Source: an uncultured Caulobacterales bacterium
Lineage (GTDB): Bacteria > Pseudomonadota > Alphaproteobacteria > Caulobacterales > Caulobacteraceae
DNA: 64,000 nucleotides
Assembly: GCA_903837135.1 (NCBI GenBank)
Contig: CAILTK010000072.1
Coordinates: 44,927 to 108,926, forward strand
Direction: 5' to 3'
The position numbers were made by a program, and so were the translations under genes. Below, one piece after another: positions 54,253-63,491 of this stretch (within the stretch, counting starts at the first letter, position 1; every line of letters starts with the position of its first letter). The notes under the pieces were generated by a model, which was not told the DNA's origin, did no database searches, and saw nothing but the letters and a program-made list of their open reading frames with translations.

Positions 54253-55214
54253 GCGAAGCAGAGCGGAGCGAGGCGGGACGGAAGGCGGCCGGGCTGAACC
54301 GCGCTCCGGCCGCCGCGGCGCTGGAAGCCTTCATCGCCTACATGGCGAACGAACGCCGCAGCTCCCCGCGCACGCTCGAGAGCTACCGGCACGGCTGTCA
54401 GACCTATCTGCAATTCCTGGCCGCTCATCGGGGCGGTCCGCCGACGGCCGAGGCGCTGGGGAGCGTCACCCCGGCCGAGCTTCGCGCCTTTTTGGCCCAT
54501 CGCCGCGGCGACGACGGCGGCGGCCTGCAACCCCGCTCGCTCAGCCAGAACCTGTCGGCCGTGCGGGCGTTCCACCGCTGGCTCGACCGGCGCTGTGATC
54601 TGCCCAATCCGGCGCTGGCGCTGGTGCGCGGGCCGAAGGTCAGGCCGACCGCGCCAAGACCCGTCAACGTTGATCAGGCGCGCGGCCTGCTGCTGGAGAC
54701 CGCCGAGCAGGGCGAGCCGTGGGAGCAGGCGCGGGATGCGGCGGTGTTGAGCCTGCTCTATGGCTGCGGCCTGCGGATCTCCGAGGCCTTGTCGCTGACG
54801 GCGGCGGACGTCCCTTTGGGCGAGACCCTGCGCGTCACCGGCAAAGGCGGCAAGACGCGGATCGTGCCCGTGCTGCCGCAGGTGGCCGACGCCGTCGCGG
54901 CGTATAAGCTGCAGGCGCCGTTCTCCCTCCCGCCGGCCCAGCCGCTGTTCCGCGCCCGGCGCGGCGGCGCCTTGGGTCCGCGCCACGTGCAGGCGACCAT
55001 GGCCCTGCTGCGCGGGCGGCTCGGCCTGCCGGACAGCGCCACGCCCCACGCCCTGCGCCACTCGTTCGCCACCCACCTCCTGGGCGCGGGCGCGGATCTC
55101 AGGGTGATCCAGGAGCTGCTCGGTCACGCCTCGCTGTCGACCACCCAGAAGTATACGGCGGTGGACGCGGCCGGCCTCCTGGCCATCTACCAGAACGCCC
55201 ACCCACGAGCGTAG
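54234..55214 (+). CDS. xerC: Tyrosine recombinase XerC (dif-site chromosome dimer resolution)
   Basis: 326 residues from the ATG at 54234. The N-terminal core-binding domain (about 30-120) precedes the catalytic domain with Arg in GLRISEAL, Lys in GKGGKTRIV, HxxR in HALRHSF, His in LGHASL, and Tyr in QKYTAV. All active-site residues are intact. XerC with XerD resolves chromosome dimers at dif and is activated by FtsK. The overlap with DUF484 and its chromosomal context argue against a phage or integron integrase. Confidence 0.95.
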   Translation: MAPPELSEAERSEAGRKAAGLNRAPAAAALEAFIAYMANERRSSPRTLESYRHGCQTYLQFLAAHRGGPPTAEALGSVTPAELRAFLAHRRGDDGGGLQPRSLSQNLSAVRAFHRWLDRRCDLPNPALALVRGPKVRPTAPRPVNVDQARGLLLETAEQGEPWEQARDAAVLSLLYGCGLRISEALSLTAADVPLGETLRVTGKGGKTRIVPVLPQVADAVAAYKLQAPFSLPPAQPLFRARRGGALGPRHVQATMALLRGRLGLPDSATPHALRHSFATHLLGAGADLRVIQELLGHASLSTTQKYTAVDAAGLLAIYQNAHPRA

Positions 55215-55223
55215 GCGGAGCGC

Positions 55224-55460
55224 CTATTTGCTGACGTCGTAGCGGACGATCAGCGGCGCAGGACAACCATGGACGACACGGTTCACCGCGATCTCGAGAT
55301 GCGCATCCGGCAGATCTCCCAGCCGGGTGAAGCCGACGGGTGCGGCCGCTTTCACCTTGGTCAGTTCACCGGTGCAATCCGGGGCGGGCCTGATCGGAGC
55401 CAGATGGTCCGACGGCGGCGTCGCGGGCGCGAGGGACAGGGCAACAAACAGGGTGATCAT
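55224..55460 (-). CDS. Small exported protein, unknown function
   Basis: 78 residues from the ATG at 55460, which gives a short signal peptide (MITLFVALSLAPATPP). Two Cys (PDCTG and HGCPAP) may form a disulfide. The central VGFTRLGDLPDAHLEIAVNRVVHGCPAPLIVRYDVSK resembles small periplasmic proteins of unknown role. It lies downstream of the thioesterase gene on the same strand and is convergent with xerC (9-bp gap). Confidence 0.72.
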   Translation of the reverse strand: MITLFVALSLAPATPPSDHLAPIRPAPDCTGELTKVKAAAPVGFTRLGDLPDAHLEIAVNRVVHGCPAPLIVRYDVSK

Positions 55461-55500
55461 CGCAAGCGGTCCTCTGCCAATACCCGGCAGGGTAGCAGAT

Positions 55501-55890
55501 TCACGCCTTTGGCGGTAGCGGTCGCGGCCGGCGATCCTCGCCGATGGCGACATAGGTGATGATCGCCTCGGTGACCTTCTCGGTCTCTTCGCTCTCCCGG
55601 GCGCGCCGCCAGGCCTCCACGTGGATGCGCATGGAGGTGCGGCCCTCGCCGATCAGATCGGCGTAGAAGCTGACCTCGTCGCCGACCAGCACGGGGCTCA
55701 GGAAAGTCAGGCCGTCGCAGGCCACGGTGGCGGCCCGGCCATGGCAGCGGCGGGCGGCGACCGTGCCGGCGGACAGGTCCATCCAGCTCATCAGCCAGCC
55801 GCCGAAGATGTCGCCGGCCGGGTTGGTGTCTTGCGGCATGGCGATCACGCGGATCACCGGCGCTTCGGCGGGCGGGCCCTCGTCAGCCAT
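55501..55890 (-). CDS. Acyl-CoA thioesterase, hotdog fold (YciA type)
   Basis: 129 residues from the ATG at 55890, with GAGGGAG upstream. The DTNPAGDIFGGWLMSWMDLSAG segment (about 20-41) contains the catalytic Asn/Asp of YciA-type thioesterases. VACDGLTFLSPVLVGDEVSFYADL follows. It hydrolyses acyl-CoAs of broad chain length in the cytosol. It is 22 bp from the lpd stop, so probably ends the TCA-block transcript together with the small gene after it. Confidence 0.93.
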   Translation of the reverse strand: MADEGPPAEAPVIRVIAMPQDTNPAGDIFGGWLMSWMDLSAGTVAARRCHGRAATVACDGLTFLSPVLVGDEVSFYADLIGEGRTSMRIHVEAWRRARESEETEKVTEAIITYVAIGEDRRPRPLPPKA

Positions 55891-55912
55891 GTGGATCTCC
55901 CTCGACCAGGCC

Positions 55913-57313
55913 TCAGGCCTGCATGGTCCAGCCCTCGACGCCCATCGCCGCCTGGCGCAGGGCCTCGGAGCGGGTCGGGTGGGGGTGACAGGTGCGCGCC
56001 ACATCCTCGGAGGCGGCGGAGAACTCCATGGCCACGCAATATTCGCCGACCATCTCGCTCACCTCGGGCCCGATCATGTGCACGCCGAGCACCCGATCGG
56101 TCTTGGCGTCGGCCAGCACTTTCACGAAGCCCTCGGCCTCGTGGTTCACCTTGGCGCGGGCGTTGGCGGTGAAGGGGAACTTGCCGACCTTGTAGGCGAT
56201 CCCGGCCTTCTTCAGATCCTCTTCGGTCTTGCCGACCCAAGCCACCTCCGGCGTGGTGTAGATCACGCTGGGAATGATGTCGTAGTTCACGTGGCCGGCC
56301 TTGCCGGCGATGAGCTCGATGCAGGCCACCGCCTCGTCCTCGGCCTTGTGCGCCAGCATGGGGCCGTGGGTGACGTCGCCGACGGCCCAGACGCCCGGAA
56401 CATTGGTCTTGTAGTGGTCCGTCTCGACGAAGCCGCGCGGGTCGGTCTTCACCCCGACCGTCTCCAGGCCGAGGCCGTCGGTGAAGGGGCGGCGGCCGAC
56501 GGCCACCAGCACCACGTCGGCGGTAATCGCTTCGGGCGCGCCGCCGGCGACCGGCTCGACCGTGAGCACGACCCCATCCTTGGCGGCCTTGGCCCCGGTG
56601 ACCTTGGTGGACAGGCGGAACTTGACGCCCTGCTTGGTCAGGCTGCGCTGAAAGGCGGTGGCCACCTCGCCGTCGGCGCCGGGAATGGTGCGGTCGAGGA
56701 ATTCGACCACCTCGACCTCAGAGCCAAGCCGGCGCCAGACCGAGCCGAGCTCGAGTCCGATCACGCCGGCGCCGATGACGACCAGCTTCTTCGGCACGGG
56801 GCTCAGGGCCAGGGCCCCGGTGGAATCGACGATCCGCTTCTGGTCGACCTCGACGCCGGGCAGCTTCGACGGCTCCGACCCGGTGGCGATGACGACGTTC
56901 TTCGCGCTCAAGGTCCGTTCCGAGCCGTCCTCGCCCTTCACCGTCACCTGACCCGGCGCGGCGATCGCGCCCGCGCCCTTGATCCACTCGACCTTGTTCT
57001 TCTTGAACAGGAACTCGACGCCCTTGGTCAGGCCCCCGACCGACTCGTCCTTCTGCTTGTGCATCTGCGGCAGGTCGAGCTCGGGCGTCACCTTGATGCC
57101 GAGGCCGGCGAAGTCCTTGCCCGCGTGCTCGAACATTTCCGAGGCGTGCAGCAGGGCCTTGGAGGGAATGCAGCCGACGTTGAGGCAGGTCCCGCCCAGC
57201 GTCTTGCGCTTCTCCACGCAGGCCACCTTGAGGCCGAGCTGGCCGGCGCGGATGGCGGCGTTATAGCCGCCCGGTCCGCCGCCGATGATCACCACATCGA
57301 AATCGTCAGCCAT
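55913..57313 (-). CDS. lpd: Dihydrolipoyl dehydrogenase (E3)
   Basis: 466 residues. The N-terminal FAD site is [10 protein letters not shown] (11-20). The redox-active disulfide is C43-C48 in [10 protein letters not shown], and the NAD site is [10 protein letters not shown] (about 180-190). The dimer-interface His-Glu pair is H445-E450 in HPHPTRSE. E3 reoxidises lipoamide in 2-oxoglutarate and other dehydrogenase complexes in the cytosol. It is separated from sucB by the toxin-antitoxin module, 18 bp after vapC, and may be co-transcribed with it. Confidence 0.97.
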   Translation of the reverse strand: MADDFDVVIIGGGPGGYNAAIRAGQLGLKVACVEKRKTLGGTCLNVGCIPSKALLHASEMFEHAGKDFAGLGIKVTPELDLPQMHKQKDESVGGLTKGVEFLFKKNKVEWIKGAGAIAAPGQVTVKGEDGSERTLSAKNVVIATGSEPSKLPGVEVDQKRIVDSTGALALSPVPKKLVVIGAGVIGLELGSVWRRLGSEVEVVEFLDRTIPGADGEVATAFQRSLTKQGVKFRLSTKVTGAKAAKDGVVLTVEPVAGGAPEAITADVVLVAVGRRPFTDGLGLETVGVKTDPRGFVETDHYKTNVPGVWAVGDVTHGPMLAHKAEDEAVACIELIAGKAGHVNYDIIPSVIYTTPEVAWVGKTEEDLKKAGIAYKVGKFPFTANARAKVNHEAEGFVKVLADAKTDRVLGVHMIGPEVSEMVGEYCVAMEFSAASEDVARTCHPHPTRSEALRQAAMGVEGWTMQA

Positions 57314-57331
57314 GGGTCAAGCTCTCTCCGC

Positions 57332-57739
57332 TCACGGGGTCCAGGCCTGGATATCCAGGCCTGGCATACGCGTGAAGTCTCTTAGATTTGAGGTGGCGAT
57401 TGACCAACCCCGAAAGCGCGCCTGACCGGCGATCAGGGTGTTAAGCACACTGATCGGGTTGCCGCTGCGTCTCAACTGCGTGCGCAGCCGCGCCGCCTCG
57501 TAGGCGTCCTCGCGATGGAATGGTTCAATCGGCAGGTTGTCGATGACCTCTGAAAGGAGACGCATCTGCCGGTCATGATTGCCGCTGAGGACCGCGCCGA
57601 AGGTGACTTCGTGGAAAACGAGACTCGAAACCACGACAGGTTCGCCGGAAGCGCGCGCGTCGAGATAGCGGGTCCGAAGCGAGTCCGACCGACCATTGAC
57701 GAGATCGATGATGACGCACGTATCAAGACTTATCGTCAT
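57332..57739 (-). CDS. vapC: VapC-family PIN-domain toxin, with an altered active-site residue
   Basis: 135 residues from the ATG at 57739, overlapping the antitoxin gene by 17 bases. PIN-domain positions: D6 in LDTCVIID, E44 in FHEVTFG, and D121 in NLRDF are as expected. The third acidic position, normally the Asp of a DxLIA motif, is Asn (N100, codon 57440-57442, in VLNTLIAG). VapC toxins are RNases cutting tRNA or rRNA. With an Asn there the nuclease may be weak, or this may be a natural variant. Located between sucB and lpd. Confidence 0.88.
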   Translation of the reverse strand: MTISLDTCVIIDLVNGRSDSLRTRYLDARASGEPVVVSSLVFHEVTFGAVLSGNHDRQMRLLSEVIDNLPIEPFHREDAYEAARLRTQLRRSGNPISVLNTLIAGQARFRGWSIATSNLRDFTRMPGLDIQAWTP

Positions 57740-58058
57740 CGCCGGAGCCCGAACGGAGCGGTGACGGATCGGAGCCAAAAAAGTCGTCCACCCTCGGCGG
57801 ATACTGGAGCACCATGTCGCCGCGAAGCGCATCGATCCGGGCCCAGAAGGCTGCGCGTTCATCCACCGTGACCGGCAGACGTGAGCCTATGGGCTCGAGG
57901 ATGACTCGATCGCCATCCCTATAAACGTTGACCTCCGCCCCCTCGAAGCGGAACGCCTTGGGCAGGCGGACGGCCTGGCTGCCCCCGTGCGTGAAGAGCT
58001 TGGCGCGAGCCCGTTCGATCGGTTCGAACGTGGCGCTGTCTTCCTTGATATCGGCCAC
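57723..58058 (-). CDS. vapB: VapB-family antitoxin (AbrB/SpoVT type)
   Basis: 111 residues from a GTG at 58058, with ACGGAGG upstream. The AbrB-like DNA-binding region is AKLFTHGGSQAVRLPKAFRFEGAEVNVYRDGDRVILEP (about 19-56). The C-terminal half, ending in DDFFGSDPSPL, would wrap the toxin. It is longer than typical VapB (75-85 residues), with an N-terminal extension of about 15 residues. It should repress its own promoter through the palindrome at 58067-58091. Confidence 0.9.
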   Translation of the reverse strand: MADIKEDSATFEPIERARAKLFTHGGSQAVRLPKAFRFEGAEVNVYRDGDRVILEPIGSRLPVTVDERAAFWARIDALRGDMVLQYPPRVDDFFGSDPSPLRSGSGDDDKS

Positions 58059-58066
58059 AACGGCCT

Positions 58067-58091
58067 CCGTATCTACAGGTTGTAGATACGG
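58067..58091. promoter_or_regulatory. VapB operator, 11-bp perfect inverted repeat
   Basis: CCGTATCTACA (58067-58077), spacer GGT, TGTAGATACGG (58081-58091). It lies directly before the vapB ribosome site, overlaps the -10 region of the putative promoter, and fits the usual site bound by AbrB-type antitoxin dimers. Seen in sequence; binding is inferred. Confidence 0.87.
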
Positions 58092-58111
58092 ATGGCCGCG
58101 CTATTTTTCAA
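58083..58111 (-). promoter_or_regulatory. Putative vapBC promoter
   Basis: On the minus strand TTGAAA (58106-58111) and TATCTA (58083-58088) are separated by exactly 17 bases. The -35 is good and the -10 weak. It lies in the short gap after the sucB stop, overlapping the operator, so VapB binding would block it. Transcription from here could run into lpd. Confidence 0.5.
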
Positions 58112-58117
58112 GGGATC

Positions 58118-59359
58118 TTAGAGGTCGAGGATCAGCCGCTGGGGCTCTTCGATATGCTCCTTGACCTTGACCAGGAAGGTCACCGCGCCCTGGCCGTCGA
58201 CCACCCGGTGATCGTAGCTCAGCGCCAGATACATCATCGGCCGGATCTTGATCTCGCCGCCGACCACCATTGGCCGGTCCTTGATGGCGTGCATGCCGAG
58301 AATGCCGGACTGCGGCGCGTTGAGAATCGGTGTCGACATCAGCGAGCCGTAAATTCCGCCATTGGTGATGGAGAAGGTGCCCCCCTGCATCTCCTCGATC
58401 GACAGACGACCGTCGCGCGCCTTCTTGCCGAGGCCGGCGATGGCCTTTTCGATGTCGGCCAGGGACATGGCGTCGGCATCGCGGACGACCGGCACCACCA
58501 GGCCCTTTTCGGTGCCGACGGCGATGCCGATGTCGTAGTGGTTCTTGTAGACCAGGTCCTGCCCGTCGATCTCGGCGTTGACCGCCGGCACATCCTTCAG
58601 GGCGGCGATGCAGGCGCGGACGAAGAAGGACATGAAGCCCAGCTTCACGCCGTGCTTCTTCTCGAACACGTCCTTGTACTGGTTGCGCAGGGCCATGACC
58701 GCCGTCATGTCCACCTCGTTGAAGGTGGTCAGCATGGCGGCGTTGTTCTGCGCGTCCTTGAGCCGCTTGGCGATGGTCTGGCGCAGGCGCGTCATGCGCA
58801 CCCGCTCCTCGCGTTCCGCGAGCGGACGCGGCGCGGCCGCTTCGGCGGCGACGGCGACCGCCACGGGCGCGGCGGCCGGCGGGGCCTCGAGCGCGGCCAG
58901 GGCGTCGCCCTTGGTGATGCGGCCGTCCTTGCCGGTGCCGGCGATGCTGGACGGGTCGAGCTTGTTCTCGGTGACGATGCGCTGGACCGACGGCGCCAGG
59001 GGCTTGGCCGGTTCGGCGGTCTTGGCCGGTTCGGCGGCGGCGGCCGCGGCCGGCTTGGGCGGAGCGGGTTCGGGCGCCGGCTTGGCGGCCTCGACCGGCG
59101 GCGGCGGCGCGGCGGCGGGCTGGGCGCCCGCGCCGCCGACCGACCCCAGCTTCTGACCGGCCGTGACCGTCACCCCCTCGGCGACGTCGATCGTCAGCAC
59201 GCCGTCCTGCGGCGCGACCACCTCGAGCGACACCTTGTCGGTTTCGAGTTCGACCAGAAGATCGTCCTTCTTGACGCTCTCGCCGGCCTTCTTCGACCAC
59301 TTGGCGACGGTGGCTTCGGTGACGGATTCACCGAGCGTAGGGGTCACGATGTCGGCCAT
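58118..59359 (-). CDS. sucB: Dihydrolipoyl succinyltransferase (E2 of 2-oxoglutarate dehydrogenase)
   Basis: 413 residues. The lipoyl domain (1-76) has the modified Lys K42 in ETDKVSLE. An Ala/Pro-rich linker and the E3/E1-binding domain ([21 protein letters not shown], about 123-158) follow, then the catalytic domain with HRVVDG (H384, D388). The product transfers the succinyl group to CoA in the TCA cycle. It follows sucA by 42 bp and precedes the toxin-antitoxin genes. Normal length and motifs. Confidence 0.97.
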   Translation of the reverse strand: MADIVTPTLGESVTEATVAKWSKKAGESVKKDDLLVELETDKVSLEVVAPQDGVLTIDVAEGVTVTAGQKLGSVGGAGAQPAAAPPPPVEAAKPAPEPAPPKPAAAAAAEPAKTAEPAKPLAPSVQRIVTENKLDPSSIAGTGKDGRITKGDALAALEAPPAAAPVAVAVAAEAAAPRPLAEREERVRMTRLRQTIAKRLKDAQNNAAMLTTFNEVDMTAVMALRNQYKDVFEKKHGVKLGFMSFFVRACIAALKDVPAVNAEIDGQDLVYKNHYDIGIAVGTEKGLVVPVVRDADAMSLADIEKAIAGLGKKARDGRLSIEEMQGGTFSITNGGIYGSLMSTPILNAPQSGILGMHAIKDRPMVVGGEIKIRPMMYLALSYDHRVVDGQGAVTFLVKVKEHIEEPQRLILDL

Positions 59360-59401
59360 GGGGTCCGATCTCTCCTAATGTCTTGTACGGCCGGACGGGG
59401 A

Positions 59402-62374
59402 TCAGGCCAGGGCTTCGGCGAGGAAGCTCGCGAGTTCCTTGAGGTGGCGGCTCATCAGGCCGGCCGCCGGCGAGGCGGAGGCCGGGCGGCCCACATAGCG
59501 GGCGCGCTTGGACACATTGTCGGACCGCTCCAGCGTCAGTTCGAGCCAGGGGTCGACGAAGCTCCAGCCGCCCATGTTCTTGGGTTCTTCCTGGCACCAG
59601 ACCAGCTCGGCGGTGGGGAAGCGGCCGAGCTCCTTGCGCAGCGACTGCATCGGCCACGGATAGAACTGCTCGAGCCGCATCAGATAGATGTCGTCGCGCC
59701 CGGCCTTCTCGCGCGCGTCGAGCAGGTCGTAGTAGACCTTGCCCGAGCACAGCACGACCCGCTTGATCTCCGCGTCGGGCTTCAGCCGGACAGTGGTCTT
59801 CTCCGGGTTCGACTGGGCGTCGTCGTGCAGCACGCGGTGGAAGGTCGAGCCTTCCGCGAAGTCGGCCATCTTGCTGACCGCCTTCTTGTGACGCAGCAGG
59901 CTCTTGGGCGTCATCAGGATCAGCGGTTTGCGGAACGGCCGGTGCAACTGACGGCGCAGGATGTGGAAGTAGTTGGCCGGGGTGGTGCAGTTGGCCACCT
60001 GCATGTTGTCCTCGGCGCAGGCCTGCAGATAGCGCTCCAGGCGGGCGGAGGAGTGCTCGGGCCCCTGGCCCTCGTACCCGTGCGGCAGCAACATCACGAG
60101 ACCCGACATGCGCAGCCACTTGCGTTCGCCCGACGAGATGAACTGGTCGACCACCACCTGGGCGCCGTTGGCGAAGTCGCCGAACTGGGCTTCCCACATC
60201 ACCAGGGTGTTGGGATCGGCCAGGGAGTAGCCGTATTCGAAACCGAGCACCGCCTCCTCCGACAGCGCCGAATCGATCACCTCGTACTGCGCCGCCTGGT
60301 TGGGGCCGAGGTTCTGCAGCGGAATGTATCGCTCCTCGGTCTTCTGGTCGACGAGCGCGGAGTGCCGATGCGAGAAGGTGCCGCGCACGCTGTCCTGGCC
60401 GGACAGCCGCACCGGATAGCCGTCGGCGAGCAGCGAGGCGAAGGCCAGATGCTCGCCCGCGCCCCAGTCGATGCCTTCGCCGGCCTCATAGGCCTGGCGG
60501 CGCCCCTCGATCACCCGCGCCACGGTCTTGTGCGCCTCGATGCGCGACGGGATGGCCGTGATCATCCGGCCGAGGTCCTTCAGCTTCTGCATCGGCACGC
60601 CGGTGTCGCCGCGCGGCAGCTCGCCGTCGACCTTGTGCAGATGGGACCACTTGCCGTCGAGCCAGTCCGCCTTGTTGGCGTGATAGGACTTGCCGGCCTC
60701 GAACTCGGCGTCGAGGAAGGCGTCGAACTCGGAGATCCAGCCCTTGACCTCGGCGTCGGTGGCGACGCCCTCCTGCACCAGGCGGTTCGAATAGAGTTCG
60801 CGCGTCGACGGATGATCCTTGATGATGGCGTACATCACCGGCTGGGTCATCGTCGGGTCGTCGCCCTCGTTGTGACCGAACCGGCGGTAGCAGAACATGT
60901 CGACCACCACGTCCTTGCCGAAGGTCTGGCGGTACTCGGTGGCGACCTTGGCGGCGAACACCACCGCCTCGGGATCGTCCCCGTTCACGTGCAGGATCGG
61001 GGCCTGCACCATCAGCGCCACGTCGGACGGATAGGGCGAGGAGCGCGAGAACCGCGGAGCGGTGGTGAAGCCGATCTGGTTGTTGACGATGAAGTGGATG
61101 GTGCCGCCGGTCTTGTAGCCCTTGAGCTCGGACAGGGCGAAGCACTCGGCCACCACCCCCTGGCCGGCGAAGGCCGCGTCGCCGTGCATCAGGAGCGGCA
61201 TCACCTGTTCGCGGTTGAAGCTCTCCTTGTCCTCGCGCTCGTCGAAGGTCTGCTTCGCGCGCGCCTTGCCGATCACCACCGGATTGACGATCTCGAGGTG
61301 CGACGGGTTGGCGGTCAGCGACAGGTGCACCTTGGCGCCGTCGAACTCCCGCTCGGACGAGGCGCCGAGGTGGTATTTCACGTCGCCCGAGCCCTCGATG
61401 TCCGACGGCAGGGACGAGCCGCCCTGAAACTCGTGGAAGATCACGTGGTAGGGCTTGCCCATCACCGCCGCGAGCACGTTCAGCCGGCCGCGGTGCGGCA
61501 TGCCCAGCACGATCTCGTTCACGCCGAGGGCGCCGCCGCGCTTGATCACCTGCTCGAGGGCCGGAACCAGGGCTTCGCCGCCGTCGAGGCCGAACCGCTT
61601 GGTGCCGGGAAAGCGGCGATGCAGGAAGCGTTCGAAGCCCTCGGCCTCGATCAGCTTCTTCAGGATGGCGACCTTGCCCTCCTTGGTGAAGGCGATCTCC
61701 TTGTCCTTGCCCTCGATGCGCTCCTGGATCCAGGCCTTCTCGCCCGGGTCGGAGATGTGCATGTACTGCACGCCGACGTTGCCGCAGTAGGTCCTGCGCA
61801 CGATGGCCAGGATTTCGCGCAGGGGCGCGGCCTCGAGGCCGAGCACATAGTCGAGGAAGATCGGCCGGTCGTAGTCGGTCTCGGTGAAGCCGTAGCTGGC
61901 CGGATCGAGTTCGGCGTTCTCCCGCTTGGGCTCGATGCCGAGCGGGTCGAGGTTGGCCTGCAGGTGGCCGCGGATCCGGTAGGCCCGGATCATCATGATG
62001 GCGCGGACGCTGTCGAGCGTGGCGGCGCGCACCTCGTCCGGGGTGGCTGCGGGCTGTTTGAGTTCGATCGCCTTGGCGACCTTGGCTTCGACCGCCGGCC
62101 ACATGCCGTCGAGCGCCGACAGCCAGTCGGGCCGGGCGGCCGGAACCGGCTTGGGGGTCCACGCCGGATCGGCGGCGTTCTTGCGGACCAGATCGGTCTG
62201 CTCGTGCAGGCTGTCGAAGAAGGCGCGCCAGGAAGGCTCTACCTGACCGGGATCGGCGGCGTAGCGCGCGTGCAGATCCTCGACGAAGGCGGCGTTCCCC
62301 CCGTAGAGGAAGGAGGTCTCCGCCATCACCTCGTTGATGCGAGGCAGGTCCTTGAAGTTCGCGTCGTCCGCCAT
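59402..62374 (-). CDS. sucA: 2-oxoglutarate dehydrogenase E1
   Basis: 990 residues. N-terminal E1 segment FLYGGNAAFVEDLHARY (about 21-38), the GMPHRGRLNVLAAVMGKPYHVIFHEF region, the TPP-binding HGDAAFAGQGVVAE and the C-terminal EEPKNMGGWSFVDPWLE are all present. It decarboxylates 2-oxoglutarate with TPP in the E1-E2-E3 complex. The gene lies between sucD (132 bp upstream) and sucB. The opposite strand is open over almost its whole length, a codon-bias effect. Confidence 0.98.
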   Translation of the reverse strand: MADDANFKDLPRINEVMAETSFLYGGNAAFVEDLHARYAADPGQVEPSWRAFFDSLHEQTDLVRKNAADPAWTPKPVPAARPDWLSALDGMWPAVEAKVAKAIELKQPAATPDEVRAATLDSVRAIMMIRAYRIRGHLQANLDPLGIEPKRENAELDPASYGFTETDYDRPIFLDYVLGLEAAPLREILAIVRRTYCGNVGVQYMHISDPGEKAWIQERIEGKDKEIAFTKEGKVAILKKLIEAEGFERFLHRRFPGTKRFGLDGGEALVPALEQVIKRGGALGVNEIVLGMPHRGRLNVLAAVMGKPYHVIFHEFQGGSSLPSDIEGSGDVKYHLGASSEREFDGAKVHLSLTANPSHLEIVNPVVIGKARAKQTFDEREDKESFNREQVMPLLMHGDAAFAGQGVVAECFALSELKGYKTGGTIHFIVNNQIGFTTAPRFSRSSPYPSDVALMVQAPILHVNGDDPEAVVFAAKVATEYRQTFGKDVVVDMFCYRRFGHNEGDDPTMTQPVMYAIIKDHPSTRELYSNRLVQEGVATDAEVKGWISEFDAFLDAEFEAGKSYHANKADWLDGKWSHLHKVDGELPRGDTGVPMQKLKDLGRMITAIPSRIEAHKTVARVIEGRRQAYEAGEGIDWGAGEHLAFASLLADGYPVRLSGQDSVRGTFSHRHSALVDQKTEERYIPLQNLGPNQAAQYEVIDSALSEEAVLGFEYGYSLADPNTLVMWEAQFGDFANGAQVVVDQFISSGERKWLRMSGLVMLLPHGYEGQGPEHSSARLERYLQACAEDNMQVANCTTPANYFHILRRQLHRPFRKPLILMTPKSLLRHKKAVSKMADFAEGSTFHRVLHDDAQSNPEKTTVRLKPDAEIKRVVLCSGKVYYDLLDAREKAGRDDIYLMRLEQFYPWPMQSLRKELGRFPTAELVWCQEEPKNMGGWSFVDPWLELTLERSDNVSKRARYVGRPASASPAAGLMSRHLKELASFLAEALA

Positions 62375-62506
62375 TGGTCACTCTCAGCGCGCAAGCCGGG
62401 CGCGCGAGGTCGTGGGGACGCGGGCGCTGGCCGCCGTGCAGCTATATGGTTGTTCTGGGCCCCGCTTACACCCGGGCCCATGAACGAATCCTGTAGGGTC
62501 GCGTGA

Positions 62507-63391
62507 TCAGCCCTTGAGAACCTGCAGCAAGGTCTGGCCGAGTTCAGCAGGAGACGGCGACACCTTGATGCCGGCAGACTCCATCGCCGCGATCTTGTCT
62601 TCCGCGCCGCCCTTGCCGCCTGAAATAATGGCGCCGGCATGGCCCATGCGGCGTCCCGGCGGCGCCGTGCGGCCGGCGATGAAGCCGGCCATCGGCTTGC
62701 TGCGGCCGCGCTTGGCCTCGTCCTTGATGAACTGGGCGGCGTCCTCTTCGGCCGAACCGCCGATCTCGCCGATCATGATGATCGACTTGGTGGCGTCGTC
62801 GGCGAGGAACATCTCGAGGATGTCGATGAACTCGGTGCCCTTGACCGGGTCGCCGCCGATACCGACCGCGGTGGTCTGGCCGAGCTTGGCGTTGGTGGTC
62901 TGGAACACCGCCTCATAGGTCAGGGTGCCCGAGCGCGAGACCACGCCGACCGAACCGTTGGAGAAGATGTTGCCCGGCATGATGCCGATCTTGCACTGGT
63001 CGGGCGTCAGCACGCCCGGGCAGTTGGGTCCGATCAGCCGCGACTTGGAGCCCGACAGCGAGCGCTTCACCTTGACCATGTCCTCGACCGGTATGCCCTC
63101 GGTGATGCAGACGATCAGCGGCACCTCGGCGTCGATCGCCTCCAGGATCGAGTCGGCGGCGAAGGGCGGCGGCACATAGATCACGCTGGCGTCCGCGCCG
63201 GTCCGCTCGATCGCCTCGCCGACGCTGTCGAACACCGGCAGGCCGACGTGGGTCTGGCCGCCTTTGCCGGGCGTCACCCCACCGACCATCTGCGTGCCGT
63301 AGGCGATGGCCTGCTCGGTGTGGAAGGTGCCCTGCTGGCCGGTGATCCCCTGGCAGATCACCTTGGTGTTCTTGTCGATCAGGATGGACAT
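62507..63391 (-). CDS. sucD: Succinyl-CoA synthetase alpha subunit
   Basis: 294 residues. CoA-binding Rossmann region [18 protein letters not shown] (about 15-32), [20 protein letters not shown], and the phospho-histidine H251 in MGHAGAII are present. It forms succinate and ATP/GTP with SucC. sucC should lie beyond the right edge after the partial gene; only the alpha subunit is seen. Full-length with normal motifs. Confidence 0.98.
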   Translation of the reverse strand: MSILIDKNTKVICQGITGQQGTFHTEQAIAYGTQMVGGVTPGKGGQTHVGLPVFDSVGEAIERTGADASVIYVPPPFAADSILEAIDAEVPLIVCITEGIPVEDMVKVKRSLSGSKSRLIGPNCPGVLTPDQCKIGIMPGNIFSNGSVGVVSRSGTLTYEAVFQTTNAKLGQTTAVGIGGDPVKGTEFIDILEMFLADDATKSIIMIGEIGGSAEEDAAQFIKDEAKRGRSKPMAGFIAGRTAPPGRRMGHAGAIISGGKGGAEDKIAAMESAGIKVSPSPAELGQTLLQVLKG

Positions 63392-63491
63392 GCAGCCCCT
63401 ACCTCGTCCGCGCTCTACGATTGCGTGGGGGTCGATAGCGCAGGAACGTCGCGGGGGAAACCAACTAAAGGCGGAAACCGGCCGCCATCGG

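Noticed and set aside
58154..62506. A very long open frame (about 1450 codons) on the plus strand opposite sucB and sucA
   Set aside because: It lies antisense to two certain genes with intact motifs; its composition (Arg/His/Gln/Gly/Val-rich) is that of the reverse complement of GC-rich coding sequence, and it has no family features.
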